A stretch of 64,000 nucleotides of DNA from Nocardioides sp. GTDB taxonomy: Bacteria > Actinomycetota > Actinomycetes > Propionibacteriales > Nocardioidaceae. The notes under the pieces were generated by a model. The model worked only from the letters and a program-made list of their open reading frames with translations. It did no database searches and was not told where the DNA came from. Each line of letters begins with the position of its first letter. Positions within the stretch are counted from its first letter, which is position 1. The stretch is from contig NZ_JAOPWY010000038.1 of assembly GCF_025965415.1 (NCBI RefSeq), forward strand, positions 1-64,000, written 5' to 3'. Below, piece by piece: positions 45,983 to 55,219 of the stretch. The position numbers and the translations under genes were made by a program.

Positions 45983-47519
45983 TGCGCGGGAATCCCAGCT
46001 CGAGGCCGCCCTCGGGGCGGTTGGCGGGGTCGATCCACCGGGTGGTGACGACCTTGCCGCGGGTGAAGAAGTGGACGCCCTCGGTGCCGTGGGCGTGGGT
46101 GTCGCCGAAGAGCGAGCGCTTCCAGCCGCCGAAGGAGTAGTAGGCCACTGGGACGGGGACCGGCACGTTGACGCCGATCATCCCGACGCTCACGTCGGCC
46201 TCGAAGCGGCGGGCCGCGCCGCCGTCGTTGGTGAAGACGGCGGTGCCGTTGCCGTACTCGTTGGCGTTGACCAGCGCGACCGCCTCGTCGTACGACCCGA
46301 CGCGGACCACCGACAGCACGGGGCCGAAGATCTCCTCGCGGTAGATGTCCATGTCGGGCGTGACGTCGTCGAAGAGCGTCGGTCCGAGCCAGAAGCCGTC
46401 CGTGCCGCCGCGGGCGGCGACATCGCGACCGTCGACGACGACCTTGGCGCCGGCCGCCTCGCCGGAGTCGATGAAGGAGCTGACCCGGTCGCGATGGGCC
46501 TTCGTGACGAGCGGGCCCATGTCGGCCTCCTTGCCCGTGCCGGTCGCCTCACGGGTCGCACCGGTCGAGCCGTCGCCGATCAGCAGGGTGCGGGTGCGGT
46601 CGGCGATCCGCGCGACGAGCTCGTCGCCGATCGGGTCGACCGCGACGAGCACGCTGATCGCCATGCAGCGCTCGCCCGCGCTGCCGTAGCCGGCGTTGAC
46701 CGCGGAGTCGGCCGCGAGGTCGAGGTCGGCGTCGGGGAGGACGACCATGTGGTTCTTGGCACCACCGAGGGCCTGGACGCGCTTGCCGTGGCGGCTCGCG
46801 GTCTCGTAGACGTACTCCGCGATCGGGGTGGAGCCGACGAAGCTGATCGCCTGCACGTCCGGGCTGGTGAGCAGCGCGTCGACCGCGGTCTTGTCGCCGT
46901 GGAGGACGTTGAAGACACCGTCGGGGAGACCGGCCTCCTGCCACAGCGCGGCGAGCCAGTTGGCCGCGCTCGGGTCCTTCTCGCTCGGCTTGAGCACCAA
47001 GGCGTTGCCGTCGGCGATCGCGATCGGGAAGAACCACATCGGCACCATGGCAGGGAAGTTGAAGGGGCTGATGATCCCGACGACCCCGAGGGGCACGCGC
47101 TTGGAGTGGACGTCGACACCGGTCGACGCCTCCTCGCTGTGGCCGCCCTTGAGCAGGTGGGAGATGCCGCAGGCGAACTCGACCACCTCGAGCCCCCGGG
47201 AGATCTCGCCCATCGCGTCGGAGTGCACCTTGCCGTGCTCGGCCGTGATGATCGCGGCGAGCTCGTCCTTGCGGCTGTTGAGCAGCTCGCGGAAGGCGAA
47301 GAGCACCTGCGTACGCCGCGCGAGCGACGTGGTGCCCCACCCGCGGGCCGCGCGGGCGGCGGAGGCGATGACGTGGGTGGCGTCCGGCTCGCTGGCGAGC
47401 GCCACTCGCCCGGTGACGCGGCCGGTGGCGGGGTTGGTCACGTCGGCCCAGCCGGTGGGGGAACCGGTCAGCGCGGCGCCGTCGACCCAGTGCACGATGT
47501 CAGTGGTGGTCTCGCTCAT
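45975..47519 (-). CDS. mmsA: CoA-acylating methylmalonate-semialdehyde dehydrogenase
   Basis: ISPFNFPAMVPMWFFPIAIADGNALVLKPSEKDPSA, QALGGAKNHMVVLPDADLDLA, GSAGERCMAISVLVAV. Confidence 0.92.
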   Translation of the reverse strand: MSETTTDIVHWVDGAALTGSPTGWADVTNPATGRVTGRVALASEPDATHVIASAARAARGWGTTSLARRTQVLFAFRELLNSRKDELAAIITAEHGKVHSDAMGEISRGLEVVEFACGISHLLKGGHSEEASTGVDVHSKRVPLGVVGIISPFNFPAMVPMWFFPIAIADGNALVLKPSEKDPSAANWLAALWQEAGLPDGVFNVLHGDKTAVDALLTSPDVQAISFVGSTPIAEYVYETASRHGKRVQALGGAKNHMVVLPDADLDLAADSAVNAGYGSAGERCMAISVLVAVDPIGDELVARIADRTRTLLIGDGSTGATREATGTGKEADMGPLVTKAHRDRVSSFIDSGEAAGAKVVVDGRDVAARGGTDGFWLGPTLFDDVTPDMDIYREEIFGPVLSVVRVGSYDEAVALVNANEYGNGTAVFTNDGGAARRFEADVSVGMIGVNVPVPVPVAYYSFGGWKRSLFGDTHAHGTEGVHFFTRGKVVTTRWIDPANRPEGGLELGFPRND

Positions 47520-47624
47520 GCCCCTCATCGTGCGCCGCGCGGCCCTCGTGCACGGGTGTCGGAACGTAGGCTTTGCGCCCCGGATCCTGACGATCCGTCG
47601 CCCCCGCGCGTAGGCTGCGGTGCC

Positions 47625-49247
47625 GTGGCGGAGATGACGCCGGGCGTGACGCTCGACGAGGCGCTGGCGCTGCCCAGCTTCCGCCGGGCTGCCCCCGCGG
47701 TGGTCGCCGGCCGCGCGGGTCTCGACCGCCCCATCCGCTGGGTGCACGCCACCGAGCGGCTCGACGTCGGCCAGCTGCTGCGTGCCGGTGACCTGCTGCT
47801 CACGATGGGCACCGGGCTGCCGTCCGACGACGACGCGGCGGGGCTGGCGGCCTTCGTCGACGAGCTGGTCGACGTCGGCAGCGTGGGCCTGGTCGTCGAG
47901 CTCGGCCGCCGGTGGGAGGCCGCCCTCCCCGAGGCCCTGGTCGCCGCGTGCGAGCGCCACGGCCTGCCCCTGGTCGCCCTCGGGCAGGAGACGCGCTTCG
48001 CGGCGCTCGCCCAGGAGGTCGGCGAACGGGTCGTCGACCGGCAGCTCACCGAGCTGCGCGAGGCCCAGCGGGTGCACGAGACGTTCACCGAGCTCGGCAA
48101 CAGCGCGGCCGGACCGGTCGAGATCCTCCAGGCGGTGCAGCGGCTGGCGGCCGGGCCGGTCGTGGTGGAGAACGCGCAGCACCGGCCCCTGGACTACTTC
48201 GCCGGCCCCGACGACGCCGGCGGCTTCCTCGACGGCTGGCCGGCGCGCTCGCGGCGGGTCGAGGTGGCGGGCCGGACCGGGTGGGACGCCGGCAATGGCT
48301 GGCTGGTCGCGCGCCTCGGCACCGCCGACCGGTCCTGGGGCCGGCTGGTCATCGGCTCGCCGACCGCGCCGACCCAGCGGCTGATCGCCGTCGCCGAGCG
48401 GGCCGCGGCGGCCCTCGCCCTGCACCGCCTGCACGACCGCGACCGCGGCACGCTGATGCGGCGTACGCACCTCGAGCTGCTCGCCCGGCTGAGCGACGAC
48501 CCCGACTCCGATGACGTGCTGCGCCGCTGCGAGCTGGCGGGGTTCCCCGTGCGCCGTCGGACCTTCGTCGGCCTGGTGGTCCGTCCCCGCGTCGGCTCGT
48601 CGTCCCCGGCCGACCTCGACGAGGTCGCCGCGACGGTCGTGCGGGCCGCGCACGGCCTGCGGCTGCCGGCCCTGGTCTGCGAGGTCGAGCGCGACCTGCG
48701 GGTGCTGGTCTCGGTCGCTCCCTCGGCCGACGCCGACGACCTGGTCGACCGGTTGGCGGCGCGGGTGCTCGCTCACCACGACGTCGTCCTGGCGGCCGGG
48801 CGGGCAGTCGTCGAGCGCTCCGGCATCGTCCGGACGGTGACCGAGGCCGGTCAGGTCGCCGACGCGGCGCCGCAGTCGCGCCGCGGGCAGGGGCAGGACC
48901 CCGACGTGCACCGCCTCGCCGACCTCCACCTGCGCGGGCTGCTGGCGCTGCTGGGGGAGGACGACCGGATGCGGCTGTTCGTCGAGCGCGAGCTCGCCCC
49001 GCTCAAGCAGCACGACCGCGCCGACGGCACCCGCACCGACCTCCTCGCGGCCCTGCGCGCGCTGGTGCTCCACCCGGTGAGCAAGACCGAGGCGGCCGCC
49101 AGCCTGCACCTCTCGCGGGCGGCGTTCTACGATCGGCTGGCGCGCATCGAGGCGATCCTCGACGCCGACCTCGACGACCCCGACGTACGCGTCTCGCTGC
49201 ACGTCGCGCTCCTGGCAGACGAACTGTCCGGGCCGGCGACGAAGTGA
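47625..49247 (+). CDS. PucR family transcriptional regulator
   Basis: MTPGVTLDEALALPSFRRAAPAVVAGRAGLDRPIRWVHATE; C-terminal LLAALRALVLHPVSKTEAAASLHLSRAAFYDRLARIEAILDADLDDPDVRVSLHVAL. Confidence 0.9.
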   Translation: MAEMTPGVTLDEALALPSFRRAAPAVVAGRAGLDRPIRWVHATERLDVGQLLRAGDLLLTMGTGLPSDDDAAGLAAFVDELVDVGSVGLVVELGRRWEAALPEALVAACERHGLPLVALGQETRFAALAQEVGERVVDRQLTELREAQRVHETFTELGNSAAGPVEILQAVQRLAAGPVVVENAQHRPLDYFAGPDDAGGFLDGWPARSRRVEVAGRTGWDAGNGWLVARLGTADRSWGRLVIGSPTAPTQRLIAVAERAAAALALHRLHDRDRGTLMRRTHLELLARLSDDPDSDDVLRRCELAGFPVRRRTFVGLVVRPRVGSSSPADLDEVAATVVRAAHGLRLPALVCEVERDLRVLVSVAPSADADDLVDRLAARVLAHHDVVLAAGRAVVERSGIVRTVTEAGQVADAAPQSRRGQGQDPDVHRLADLHLRGLLALLGEDDRMRLFVERELAPLKQHDRADGTRTDLLAALRALVLHPVSKTEAAASLHLSRAAFYDRLARIEAILDADLDDPDVRVSLHVALLADELSGPATK

Positions 49248-49621
49248 CGACAGATCGTCGGTCCGCCGCGGCTGCGCGGAGGGGGGACGATGGCGCCGTG
49301 TTCCGTGTGCTCGACGTCGCCGCCGCCGTGCCGACGGCGCCGCTCGACCCCGCGACGGTCGTCGACGGGTCGCCCGAGGCCGGCTCGCGGGCGCTCGCGG
49401 CGGTGGCCGGTGTCGAGGTCGGGGTGTGGGAGATGAGCCCCGGCACGGCCACGGACGTCGAGGTCGACGAGGTGTTCGTCGTGCTCTCCGGCTCGGCCAC
49501 GGTGTCCTTCGAGGACGGCGAGTCGGTGGCGCTCGGCCCCGGATCCGTGGTCCGGCTCCGCGCCGGCGAGCACACGACCTGGGTCGTGCACGAGACCCTC
49601 CGCAAGATCTACGTCGCCTGA
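49244..49621 (+). CDS. cupin domain protein
   Basis: GVWEMSPGTATDVEVDEVFVVLSGSATVSFEDGESVALGPGSVVRLRAGEHTTWVVHETLRKIYV. Confidence 0.88.
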   Translation: MTTDRRSAAAARRGDDGAVFRVLDVAAAVPTAPLDPATVVDGSPEAGSRALAAVAGVEVGVWEMSPGTATDVEVDEVFVVLSGSATVSFEDGESVALGPGSVVRLRAGEHTTWVVHETLRKIYVA

Positions 49622-49633
49622 CTGGGAGTCCAC

Positions 49634-51061
49634 ATGAACGACACGATCCGCAACTTCGTCGACGGCGAGCTCGTCGAGTCCGCGACGACCGCCTTCATCG
49701 ACCTCGTGGACCCGGTCACGGGGGAGGTCGACGGCCGCTCTCCGGTCTCGCTGCCGTCGGAGGTGGATGCGGCGTACGCCGCCGCGGAGCGCGCGTCGGC
49801 GTCGTGGAAGCGGCTCACGCCCGGACGCCGTCAGGCCCTCCTCCTCGACCTCGCCGCCGCCGTGGCCGAGCGCCGCGACGAGATCAGCGAGGTGCAGGCC
49901 CGCGACACCGGTCAGCCGGTGCGCCACATCGCGAGCGAGGAGGTCGACCAGGGCGTCGACCAGCTGCGCTTCTTCGCCGGTGCCGCGCGTCTGCTGGAGG
50001 GGAAGTCGGCGGGGGAGTACCTCGAGGGGCACACGTCCAGCATCCGCCGCGAGCCGATCGGCGTGGTCGGCCAGGTGACGCCGTGGAACTACCCCTTCGC
50101 GATGGCGATCTGGAAGATCGCGCCCGCGCTCGCCGCGGGCAACACCATCGTGCTCAAGCCCAGTGACACCACGCCGCGCTCCACGGTGCTGCTCGCCGAG
50201 ATCGCCGGCGCGATCCTGCCGCCCGGCGTCCTCAACGTCGTCAACGGCGACGCGACCACGGGCCGGCACCTCGTCGAGCACCCGACCCCGGGGCTGGTCG
50301 CGATCACCGGCTCCGTGCGCGCGGGCATCGAGGTCGCCTCGTCGGCGGCCAGGAACCTCAAGCGCGCGCACCTCGAGCTCGGCGGCAAGGCCCCGGTCGT
50401 GGTGATGGCGGACGCCGACCTCCCGCGGGCGGCGGGGTTGATCGCGGCGGCCGCCTACTTCAACTCCGGCCAGGACTGCACCGCCGCGACCCGCGTGATC
50501 GTGCACCGCAGCGTCCACGACGAGCTCGTCGACCTTCTGGTGGCGGAGGCCGAGGGCACCCGGCCCGGCCCGCCGTCCGACGCCGAGGCCGACTACGGCC
50601 CGCTCAACAACGCCGCCCACTTCGCCAAGGTGGAGGCGTTCCTCGCCGACCTGCCGGACCACGCGACGGTCCGCACGGGCGGCACCCGCCACGGCGACAC
50701 GGGATTCTTCTTCGCGCCCACCGTCGTCAGCGGCGTACGCCAGGACGACCGGATCGTGCAGGAGGAGGTCTTCGGGCCGGTGCTCACCGTGCAGGCGTTC
50801 GACGACGAGGCGGAGGCCGTCGCCCTCGCCAACGGGGTGCCCTACGGTCTCGCCGGCAGCGTGTGGACGCGCGACCACGGGACCGCCGACCGGCTCACGC
50901 GCGAGCTCGACTTCGGGTGCGTGTGGGTCAACACCCACATCCCCTTCGTGTCCGAGATGCCGCACGGAGGCTTCGGCCGCTCGGGCTACGGCAAGGACCT
51001 GTCGGGTTACGGCTTCGACGACTACACGCGCATCAAGCACGTGATGACCGCCCACTACTGA
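49634..51061 (+). CDS. gamma-aminobutyraldehyde dehydrogenase-like ALDH
   Basis: TPWNYPFAMAIWKIAPALAAGNTIVLKPSDTTP, LELGGKAPVVVMADADL, FNSGQDCTAATRV. Confidence 0.88.
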   Translation: MNDTIRNFVDGELVESATTAFIDLVDPVTGEVDGRSPVSLPSEVDAAYAAAERASASWKRLTPGRRQALLLDLAAAVAERRDEISEVQARDTGQPVRHIASEEVDQGVDQLRFFAGAARLLEGKSAGEYLEGHTSSIRREPIGVVGQVTPWNYPFAMAIWKIAPALAAGNTIVLKPSDTTPRSTVLLAEIAGAILPPGVLNVVNGDATTGRHLVEHPTPGLVAITGSVRAGIEVASSAARNLKRAHLELGGKAPVVVMADADLPRAAGLIAAAAYFNSGQDCTAATRVIVHRSVHDELVDLLVAEAEGTRPGPPSDAEADYGPLNNAAHFAKVEAFLADLPDHATVRTGGTRHGDTGFFFAPTVVSGVRQDDRIVQEEVFGPVLTVQAFDDEAEAVALANGVPYGLAGSVWTRDHGTADRLTRELDFGCVWVNTHIPFVSEMPHGGFGRSGYGKDLSGYGFDDYTRIKHVMTAHY

Positions 51062-51636
51062 TCCGGCCGCGGGTCCTCCGGGACGCCGACGTCGTAGACG
51101 TCGAGGAGCTGGGCCAGGGTGCGGTAGTAGCCGACGAGGACCACCAGCTCGGTGATCGTGGTGGTGCCGAGCCTCGCGCGGAGGTCGTCGTACTCCTCCT
51201 CGGCGAGGCGGGCGCGCCCGTCCAGCAGCTGCCGGCAGAAGGCGTACGCCGACTCCTCGACCGGGTCGGGGGACGTGAACGTGCCGGCGGCGAGGTCGGC
51301 CAGCTCGTCGGCGGTGAGGCCCACAGCCCGGCCGACGCGCTCGTGCGCGTACTGCTCGAAGCGGCAGCCGGTGTGCGTGGCGACGGCGAGGATCGCGATC
51401 TCGCGGACCCGGCCGGAGAGGCCGGTGGCATAGCGGATCGCGCTGCCGAGCTCCTGGAGCGGGGCACCGAGCGCCGGCTCGTGGACCATCACGCCGAAGG
51501 GGCCGGTGAGCGCTCCGTCGGCGGTGGTGAGGGGGAAGTGCTGGGGACCGGAGGCGCGGGGGCCCGAGGTGATGCGCCGGTGCAGGTCGCGCTGCTCGTC
51601 GGTCATCGCGGCGGGGTCCAGGTCGGTCAGGCGCAT
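51055..51636 (-). CDS. carboxymuconolactone decarboxylase family protein
   Basis: LSGRVREIAILAVATHTGCRFEQYAHERVGRAVGLTADELADLAAG. Confidence 0.85.
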   Translation of the reverse strand: MRLTDLDPAAMTDEQRDLHRRITSGPRASGPQHFPLTTADGALTGPFGVMVHEPALGAPLQELGSAIRYATGLSGRVREIAILAVATHTGCRFEQYAHERVGRAVGLTADELADLAAGTFTSPDPVEESAYAFCRQLLDGRARLAEEEYDDLRARLGTTTITELVVLVGYYRTLAQLLDVYDVGVPEDPRPDQ

Positions 51637-51679
51637 GCACCCAGCATGCCCCCGGGTTTGGCATGCTGGCTGCATGCGC
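51631..51679. promoter_or_regulatory. 20-bp inverted repeat (19/20) spanning both divergent start codons
   Basis: GCGCATGCACCCAGCATGCC-CCCGGGTTT-GGCATGCTGGCTGCATGCGC. Confidence 0.7.
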
Positions 51680-52063
51680 TTCACCGAGCACGAGCTGACC
51701 GTCGCCGTGACCGCCGCCGCCAAGATCGTGGCCCGCGGCAAGGTCCGGCGCCGCGCCCAGGACGACGCGGCCTGGGACGCGATGAGCAAGATCGACCGCT
51801 ACCACCTCCTCGAGGCGGTGGGCAGCCAGGTGCTCCCCGTCCTGCTGGCGCTCCCGGACGTCGAGGTCGAGGCGGGGACCCGCCCGACCTTCACCGACGC
51901 GCAGATCGCCGCCGCCGTGGAGGAGACGCTCGGCGACAGCGGCGTCGGACGCATCCGCCAGAAGGTGGCGGTGGCCGCGCGCCTCACCCTCGTGCGTACG
52001 GCGCTCGCGCAGCTGCCGGTGCGGCAGGACCCCGACGCGCTCGTCGTGCCGGACTCGCCCTGA
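51674..52063 (+). CDS. conserved hypothetical protein
   Basis: MRFTEHELTVAVTAAAKIVARGKVRRRAQDDAAWDAMSKIDRYHLLEAVGSQVLPVLLALP. Confidence 0.75.
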   Translation: MRFTEHELTVAVTAAAKIVARGKVRRRAQDDAAWDAMSKIDRYHLLEAVGSQVLPVLLALPDVEVEAGTRPTFTDAQIAAAVEETLGDSGVGRIRQKVAVAARLTLVRTALAQLPVRQDPDALVVPDSP

Positions 52064-52077
52064 CTCGGCTCCTCGAG

Positions 52078-52100
52078 AACCTGAGAGTGGCGCTCAGGTT
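52078..52100. promoter_or_regulatory. 8-bp inverted repeat upstream of SurA-like lipoprotein gene
   Basis: AACCTGAG-AGTGGCG-CTCAGGTT. Confidence 0.5.
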
Positions 52101-52121
52101 GGGTGCGTACCGTCGAGGACG

Positions 52122-52913
52122 ATGACTTCCCTGATGCGCACCACCCGAACCCGTACTGCCCTCGGCGCCCTCGCGGCGACCGCACTGCTCACCCTCTCCG
52201 CCTGCGGTGGGGGCGACAGCGACTCCGCGAGCGCCGACAAGGACGCCTCCGCCAGCGCATCGCCGAGCGACAGTGCCTCCTCGGACGCCTCGGCCGGCGC
52301 ACAGCCCGACCTCGAGGGCATTCCCGACGTCGTCGCCGAGGTGAACGGCGAGGAGGTGACCAAGGAGGAGTTCGTCCCGATCTACGAGTCGACCTTCCAG
52401 CAGGCCGCCGCCCAGGCGCAGACGACCGGCGAGGCCCCCGACGAGGACGCCCTGAAGAAGCAGACCGTCGACGACCTCGTCTCCACCGAGCTGCTGGCCC
52501 AGGAGGCCGAGTCCCGCGGCGTCGAGGTCAGCGACGAGGACGTCGACGCCGAGCTGACCTCCCTGGCCGAGCAGAACCAGCTCGGGTCGGCCGAGGAGCT
52601 GCTGGCGGCGGTCGAGGACCAGGGCGTGACCGAGGACCAGGCCCGGTCGCAGGTCGAGACCCAGCTCATGGTCGAGGCGCTCGTCGTCGACGAGGAAGGC
52701 CCGATCGAGCCGACGGACCAGGAGCTCCGCAAGGTCTACGCGCAGGCCAAGGCGCAGCAGGCGCAGTCGGGTCAGGGCGGCCAGAAGATCCCGCCGTTCG
52801 CCGAGGTCCGCGACCAGCTCGCGGAGCAGGCCATGCAGCAGCAGGTCGCCGAGGTCGCGGGCGCACTGGTGAAGGACCTGCGCAAGGACGCGAAGATCAC
52901 GATCAACCTCTGA
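52122..52913 (+). CDS. SurA N-terminal domain lipoprotein (periplasmic chaperone/PPIase-like)
   Basis: TALLTLSACGGG lipobox; VVAEVNGEEVTKEEFVPIYESTFQQAAAQA. Confidence 0.85.
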   Translation: MTSLMRTTRTRTALGALAATALLTLSACGGGDSDSASADKDASASASPSDSASSDASAGAQPDLEGIPDVVAEVNGEEVTKEEFVPIYESTFQQAAAQAQTTGEAPDEDALKKQTVDDLVSTELLAQEAESRGVEVSDEDVDAELTSLAEQNQLGSAEELLAAVEDQGVTEDQARSQVETQLMVEALVVDEEGPIEPTDQELRKVYAQAKAQQAQSGQGGQKIPPFAEVRDQLAEQAMQQQVAEVAGALVKDLRKDAKITINL

Positions 52914-53125
52914 TTCGATAGCGTTGCGCGGGCCGCGCCACTGATCGCGCTGCCGCCCGCCGCGGTTGGCAACGGGTTCCTCATTGGAGCCCGCCGGTAC
53001 ACCGCGCGAGAAATCCGGCGATGTTGCCCTCATGTAGGCCCGTGAGGGACTAATGTGCAGCGCGTGTATCAGTCCTGTGTGAGCCGACGGCATCGGGCTC
53101 GTCGGGTCGGGCCGGGGGCCCGACC

Positions 53126-55162
53126 GTGAGCCGGCCTGCGCCGCTCCCGCTGCGCTGGACGCTCGGCTTCGCGCTCGCCTACGCCGCCCTAGCGGTCCTG
53201 GCGCGACTGACGGTCCGGGACGGTCAGGCCGTGAGCCTGGTGTGGCCGGGCGCCGGCGTCGCCATGCTCTGGCTGCTCGCGGAGTCGCCGCGCCGGGCGG
53301 CGTGGGTGCTGGTGCCGCTGACCGTGATCCACGCCGGGGTCGCTGGGTTCACCAACGCGCCGGCGGGCATCGTCGTGCTGGGCGCGGTGTCGCTCGCGTG
53401 CCAGACGTGGGTCACGGTGCTGCTCCTCAGGCGCTGGTGCCCCACCCTCCTCGGCGCCGGCGGGACCGAGAGCTTCCGCTCCCCCCGGTCCCTGGCCTAC
53501 ACGTGTCTCGCGGCGGCGCTCGGCAGTGCGGTCGGTGCCCTGATCGGGTCGCTCGGTGTGTGGCTGCACTCCGGCGTCGGCTGGAACGCCTGGGTGCCGC
53601 AGGCGTGGTTCGCCCGGCACTTCGCCGGCATCCTCGTGGTCGGCTGCGTCGGGCACCTGGCGTGGGAGTGGCGCACCAGCCCCGTCGCGCCGCGGACCCG
53701 GGCCGGGAGCCGACGGGAGTTCGTCGTCATGTGGGCGGTCTCCGTGCTCGTCGTGCTGACCGTCTTCCTCCAGCCGCTCCCCCTCGTCTTCCTCGTCATG
53801 TCGCTCTGCGTCTGGTCGGCGGCGCGCTTCCCGACCTACCTCGCCGCGCTGCACGCCCTCGCCCTGGGCGTGGGCGGCCTCCTGCTGACCCTCGGGGGCC
53901 TCGGCCCCTCCGACGTCCTCGACGACCCGGTGCAGAAGGCCCTGGTGGGGCAGCTCTTCCTCGTCGCCGTACTGCTGACCGGCCTCGGCGTGGGCACGCT
54001 GAGCGACCGCATCGACGAGCTGGTGGTGCGCATGGGGGAGGCGCGGGCGCGCGCGGCCGAGCAGGCCGAGCTGCTCGCGGAGATGACCGAGAGCATGGAT
54101 GAGGGACTGATCGTCCTGGACCGCGAGGGCAGGATCGAGCGCAGCAACGGTGCGAGCCGGCGCCTCGCCCACCGGGTCAGCCCGGGAGCGGCCGACGCGG
54201 TGGCCCTGGCCAACCTGGTGCAGCTGGTGCTCCACCCGGATGCTGCCCACACGAGCGCCACGCGCGCCGAGCTCGGGGCGGGGGACGTGCTCCTGCCCCT
54301 CGGCTCCGGCGACGACCTCGTGCTCGCGGTGTCGCGGGCCGTGCTCGCCAGCCAGCGCGGCGACGACGGCCGCTCGGGTGTCCTGCTCGTGCTCCAGGAG
54401 GTGACCGAGCACCGCAAGGGACTCCAGCCCCTGGTCGGCTTCGCCTCGACCGCGGCCCACGACCTGCGCGGACCGCTGACCGCGATTCGCGCCTGGCTCG
54501 ACCTCGCCGCGGTCGACCTCGCCGACGACAGCGACACGCTGGCGTCGATCAAGCGCGCCGAGCTGGCGTCGGTCCAGATGGCCGGGCTGATCGACGACCT
54601 GCTCGCGCAGGCCGTCGCCGAGGCGGGTGACCTCGAGGTCCACGACGTCGAGCTCTGCGGCCCGGACGGGGCTGTGGTCCAGGCCGCCGCGCTCCTGGGG
54701 CCGGACGACGTGCTCGAGGTGTCCGACGACGGGCTGCCGTCCGTGCACGCGGACGAGGTCGCCCTCAGGCAGCTGTTCGCCAACCTCGTCGGCAATGCCG
54801 TCAAGTACGCCCGCCCCGGGGTGCCCGCGCGGATCCTCGTGAGGGCCCAGCGACTGGGCTCGCGCGTGGTGGTCGAGGTCGAGGACAACGGCGTCGGTGT
54901 CGACGAGCACGAGCGGGCCCTGATCTTCCAGAGGTTCCACCGCGGCGACACGGTGCGTGCCGGGCTCCGTGGCACCGGCATGGGGCTGGCCATCTGCCAG
55001 ACCATCGTCCAGCGGCACGGTGGCTCGATCGAGTGCCTCGCTGCCGACTCGGGGCAGGGGTCGGTCTTCCGGTTCGACCTGCCGGCGGCCAAGGTGGAGC
55101 CCGTCAGCCTGCTGCCCACGCCGCCCGCGCCGCTCCACGACGAGGAGCTGGCCACCGCCTAG
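53126..55162 (+). CDS. MASE1-domain sensor histidine kinase
   Basis: N-terminal MASE1-like multi-TM region (VSLVWPGAGVAMLWLL), PAS-like region, FASTAAHDLRGPLTAIRAWLDL H-box, FANLVGNAVKYARPG, GTGMGLAICQTIVQRHGG. Confidence 0.9.
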   Translation: MSRPAPLPLRWTLGFALAYAALAVLARLTVRDGQAVSLVWPGAGVAMLWLLAESPRRAAWVLVPLTVIHAGVAGFTNAPAGIVVLGAVSLACQTWVTVLLLRRWCPTLLGAGGTESFRSPRSLAYTCLAAALGSAVGALIGSLGVWLHSGVGWNAWVPQAWFARHFAGILVVGCVGHLAWEWRTSPVAPRTRAGSRREFVVMWAVSVLVVLTVFLQPLPLVFLVMSLCVWSAARFPTYLAALHALALGVGGLLLTLGGLGPSDVLDDPVQKALVGQLFLVAVLLTGLGVGTLSDRIDELVVRMGEARARAAEQAELLAEMTESMDEGLIVLDREGRIERSNGASRRLAHRVSPGAADAVALANLVQLVLHPDAAHTSATRAELGAGDVLLPLGSGDDLVLAVSRAVLASQRGDDGRSGVLLVLQEVTEHRKGLQPLVGFASTAAHDLRGPLTAIRAWLDLAAVDLADDSDTLASIKRAELASVQMAGLIDDLLAQAVAEAGDLEVHDVELCGPDGAVVQAAALLGPDDVLEVSDDGLPSVHADEVALRQLFANLVGNAVKYARPGVPARILVRAQRLGSRVVVEVEDNGVGVDEHERALIFQRFHRGDTVRAGLRGTGMGLAICQTIVQRHGGSIECLAADSGQGSVFRFDLPAAKVEPVSLLPTPPAPLHDEELATA

Positions 55163-55219
55163 GCGGGCGCTCAACCTCTTCGCGTGGGCGTCCGCTCGCT
55201 CCGCTCGCGTCCGCCAGGC

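Noticed and set aside
45957-47624. N-terminal half of the 1096-aa plus ORF 45957..49247
   Set aside because: Antisense to mmsA; only the part from ~47625 is the PucR protein. Likewise the part of minus ORF 45975..49202 beyond 47519 is antisense to pucR.
49127-51805. 892-aa minus-strand ORF
   Set aside because: Antisense to the gamma-aminobutyraldehyde dehydrogenase and neighbours; no recognisable domain.
53189-55174. 661-aa minus-strand ORF
   Set aside because: Antisense shadow of the MASE1 histidine kinase.
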